The position numbers and the translations under genes were made by a program. The notes beneath the pieces are model-generated. The model searched no databases. It saw nothing but the letters and a program-made list of their open reading frames with translations, and was not told the origin of the DNA. From Smittium mucronatum (taxonomy: Eukaryota; Kickxellomycota; Harpellomycetes; Harpellales; Legeriomycetaceae), in contig LSSL01006035.1 of assembly GCA_001953115.1 (NCBI GenBank), forward strand, positions 1 through 11,106: DNA of 11,106 bases, read 5' to 3'. Below, piece by piece: positions 7,481 through 11,106 of this stretch (positions within the stretch are counted from its first letter, which is position 1; each line of letters begins with the position of its first letter).

Positions 7481-8959
7481 TTGCTAGATTAACTTTTTTA
7501 GGAGCCATAATTAATAAATTTATAAATTTATAAAAGGTAAAAAAATATTCAGTAAAACAAAAAACGCCATATAAAATTATTCAATCTGTATAAAAACACG
7601 GAAATTAAAATTTTTATTAATGATTATAAAGATAAAATATAGATGCTTATATATAGGAAACGTGTATATCTTAAAAGAAACATGAAAGTATAGGATAAAT
7701 TTATTTAAAATTAAAAAAGTATTGGAAATATAAAAAAAAATAGCACTTGTATCGAATTCAGTAATTTTTTCTAAAAAAAACAATATTATTAAGGTAAGAC
7801 ATTTTAAAATATTATAAAAAATGAAATAGATGCAATAAATTATGGATAAAATGAAAAAAATTTCAAGAACGATTAAATGGGTAAGAGCAAATACCTTTCA
7901 CTAAAACAAATTACAATAATTTTTTTTTAGAAAATTTGAAAAAATTTTAAAATTAAGTTTACAAAAAAATAAATTGAAGATATCAAATTGTTGTATGACA
8001 TAAAAATATAGTTATTCAATAATACTAATTAAATAATTTATATAAATAATGAAATATTTAAAATTTGTGATTAAAATAAATAGTAATAAATGTAGGTTTT
8101 TGTAATAAGTTTATCATTTATTTTAAAATTTAAAGATATTTTTAAATGATGGTTTTGCAATTAAGAATATATAATATTCGCAAAAAAAATCCTTGAACTT
8201 TAAAAAATTATTTATCTTAATTTGATGATATACTTATATATTTCTTCAATTTAAGCCAATTTATACATATTTTTTATTTTTTTTTCCATCTTTTTTCAAG
8301 AGATTTGAAATTTGGAAAAAACCCCCCAAATTATACTTAATAATTTTTTGTGACTACTAAAAAAAATTATTAAATAATATTAACTGAATTGATAATGATA
8401 AGAATTTTCTCGTTAGCTTTCCACAATTTCATAATGCCGCTTTTTTATAACATTAATATCTTTTAACTTTATTTTATAACCATTCAATAAAAGTGTGCAT
8501 AATGTATTCATTAATGGGGAAAGATCATTATAATATTTTTTAAATATTCTTTTCAAACATTCTTTTTTAAGACTTGCAAGAATTTATTTATATCTTTGTA
8601 ATAATTTTAATATATTTTTATAATTTTTTTTTCATTTTTTATCTTTTATTTCATCGAAATAAATGAATTAATCGATATGTAAATTTTTGAATGTTTAAAA
8701 AACTTTCTGAATAGCACAATTTTCCGGGTCATTATTCAATATCACTGTTTTTTTAAAAAAGTTGGAGCTTTGAATATATACCTAAATTCACAAAAAAAAA
8801 AAAGATCTTTTCGTGTCTGTAGGCATAATTTTTAAATAATATGACTATTAATTGATATTTATTAAAATTTAATTTAATATCTCGATTAAAAAAAACTTAT
8901 GAATAAATTCAAAATAAAATTATCATCTAATTGAAATAATCTTATATATAAGTGTTTTC

Positions 8960-8988
8960 AAGGGATCTTAAAATAAAAAGTATCCCTT
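8960..8988. repeat. 7-bp inverted repeat followed by a T run
   Basis: AAGGGAT (8960-8966) and ATCCCTT (8982-8988) flank a 15-nt AT-rich spacer, and a run of T follows. The shape is terminator-like, but there is no transcript upstream for it to end, so no function is assigned. Confidence 0.35.
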
Positions 8989-9169
8989 TTTTTGTATTCT
9001 ATTTTTTTTTTCTACTAAATACTGTTGATATTATATTAAAAAATAGATTTATGTAAAATATTTTGCAATTTTATATCAATTTTGTCAAATAATCAAGGTA
9101 AAATAATTTTTAACAGAAATATTTATTTTACTAGTTCAATTAAAAGTTGGCCTTAAACTCATAAATTTG

Positions 9170-9220
9170 ATCTAAAAATTACATCTATCTAAAAATTACA
9201 TCTATCTAAAAATTACATCT
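9170..9220. repeat. three perfect tandem copies of a 17-bp unit
   Basis: The unit ATCTAAAAATTACATCT occupies 9170-9186, 9187-9203 and 9204-9220 with no mismatch. A partial match (AACTAAA) follows. Perfect identity in AT-rich, freely diverging DNA points to recent slippage expansion, so this is a candidate variable minisatellite. Confidence 0.9.
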
Positions 9221-10342
9221 AACTAAATTTTATTATTTTAAATATTGCAAGTGCCGAATCTTAACTATTTTTTGCCTATATAATTTAAAATATATGGTTT
9301 TATTTATCTATTTAGTATTTCATGAAATTTACTAACCAGATTTTTTAAACTTTTTACTTAATTATAAAATATATTAGAAAAAGCAATGAGTTTTTTTATT
9401 AGATAAAATTTAATATAAAAAATCGGTGAAAACTGTTAATGAGGACTATTTTATATAAAATCGAAATTATTTAAAATATATAGAAATCAATTTTTTTAAA
9501 AAACTTTAAATATGCTTGAATTTAAATTTGCACTTGTGTATACCCTAAATTTTAGCTTAAAATTATATCAGGAAACTATTAATATTCATCCAAGAATAGA
9601 TAATTACTCGAGATGATTTAATATATGTAATCATTTTTAAAAAAAAAAATCCAGTATTTTTTTATCGATTTTATAATTTGTATAAGGTACCGTTTTTGCT
9701 ACAAAAAAATTAAATTTTATCTTTTAGATACTAAAAAAATATATATATTTTTAAAAATATCCAAATTCTAAGGATTTAATAAATATATAAATTTTAAAAC
9801 AATTGAAAACAACTAATACATCATTGCTTCGATATTAAATGAGTGATTAAAAATCTATTATCGTGAATAAATGGTACTAAATTTGAAATGAAATTTGAAT
9901 TTTTCGATATATAAAGGAGGCCTCGCTATAAAATATTTTTTAGGATCAAATAATAAGTTATTTTTATAGATAATATCGATCAAATAAATTTACGAGATGG
10001 AATTAAAAGTTACAGTAAAAAAATTTGCAGTAATTTTATATTAATTTTATTACATAATATTTCCATCTACACTTTTTTTTATTAAAATATTATTTAAAAT
10101 TATAAAAAAAAATTATATCAAAATAATTAAAATTACTTATTGTAATCATTAATAATTAGATTAGAATTTTTTTAATAATTAATTTTTTCATTAACACGAT
10201 GATATTTTTAACATCAATAAAGTGAAAAATGAAAGTGGTAATTAATTAACTATGAGTTAAAAATGGGTTTAAAACAAATTCCTTCCCGTTTAATGATAAA
10301 AAAATGAAAAATATATACCACCGATTGATTCTTTTAAAAAAT

Positions 10343-10374
10343 ATTTATTTTATTTTATTTTTATTTTATTTTTT
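10343..10374. repeat. imperfect (TTTTA)n simple repeat
   Basis: A residues at 10343, 10347, 10352, 10357, 10363 and 10368 are separated by T runs of 3-5, giving an imperfect pentanucleotide microsatellite. It is ordinary low-complexity sequence for this region. Confidence 0.7.
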
Positions 10375-11106
10375 GAATTGAGGGTGGATAATTCCTTGTT
10401 TTTAAATTATATTATTTTAAAGAGGAACTTTAAGATTTTAAATTTCTTAATAGAAATATTTTAGTTTTAAAATCGAATTTTTAAAAAAAATTCTTTATTA
10501 ATGTATATCTTTTTATTTTTTCCATTAAAATAAAAATTTATTTATTTATCACAAAATTAGTTATTATTTTTTTATTAAATTTTTTTCCCTGTTGCATAAA
10601 TTTTTAAAATTATAAAAAAATATTATTTTTTGCAAAAATAAAAATTATTTTTACGTTTAATCCTAATTCTTTTTTTTTTAATTTATGATATTTTTAAATT
10701 TTTATTTACTCTATTTTTTATTTATAACTATAAATTATCTGCATTAATATATCTTTATTATGTGGAAATTTTTCATTTGATTTATGTTTACTTTTCAATT
10801 AAAAAATAAGATTTATATATATTGGAAATAAGTTTGGATAATTTTCGTTAAAATACAATATATGTTGAAAAAATTTATATTTATTTATTTAGCTGCCTTT
10901 ATTGTTTAAATTTAAAATTCTATTATAGATTTATTTTAATCATATAAAAAACATAAACCATTCACTTATTTTCGATCTCGAAAAATAATAATGAAAAATA
11001 TAATACATTCTTTATTTTTTTAGGGAAATTTATTTTAAAGTTAATATAAAGTTATAAAAACTAATTTAAAAAAATTAAAAAAAGTCAAAATTTTTCAAGA
11101 AATTTG

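Larger units (their letters stand above)
7448..11106. other. very AT-rich gene-free desert
   Basis: There is no supported gene over more than 3.6 kb. Stops are dense in all frames. The one sizeable open frame (7783-7577, minus) is a low-complexity Phe/Ile/Tyr-rich string without domain character. Short direct repeats occur, for example two and a half copies of ATAAATTT from 7514. A lone GC cluster with the palindrome GAGGCCTC (9917-9924) stands out but has no context. I see no tRNA, rRNA or transposon signature. Confidence 0.65.

Noticed and set aside
7577..7783. 68-codon minus-strand open frame, hydrophobic Phe/Ile-rich
   Set aside because: It has background AT composition and low complexity, with no credible membrane-protein pattern beyond what A-rich DNA read in antisense produces.
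8310..8332. AAAAAACCCCCCAAA string as telomere-like repeat
   Set aside because: It occurs once, with no tandem repetition. It is a single homopolymer pair.

Overview
The window is strongly AT-rich nuclear-type DNA from a eukaryote. Long runs of A and T separate a few GC-richer islands, there is no operon structure, and the one convincing gene encodes a secreted protein with a eukaryotic-style signal peptide. I cannot name the organism. Very low GC, sparse genes and an animal-type secreted domain would fit a compositionally extreme animal parasite or a low-GC protist, but that is inference only.

Layout. 1-2199 is AT-rich and holds no gene I can support. 2200-2815 is a GC-richer patch of short, mutually shifted open frames on both strands, probably a decayed gene or mobile-element fragment. 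2911-3984 (minus) is the one solid gene. It encodes a 357-residue protein with a signal peptide and two tandem copies of a roughly 120-130-residue beta-rich module, each copy bounded by cysteines. The module resembles the farnesoic acid O-methyltransferase (FAMeT, Pfam Methyltransf_FA) domain. 4129-5922 is AT-rich and empty. 5923-6106 contains a short coding-like patch ending in a perfect hairpin.

6573-7447 is the second clear island and differs sharply in base composition from its flanks. It begins with a degenerate tRNA-Glu(UUC)-like sequence, continues through a T-rich stretch, and then carries a broken reading frame with one TGA and one frame change. The break lies in a dense nest of inverted repeats. 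The island looks like the remnant of an inserted element or a dead gene. 7448-11106 is a very AT-rich desert with only simple repeats, the clearest being three perfect copies of a 17-bp unit at 9170-9220.

The genes show no evident functional linkage. The best candidate for something new is the duplicated secreted FAMeT-like protein. The 6573-7447 island, with its tRNA-like head and structured core, is the best candidate for an undescribed repeat family.
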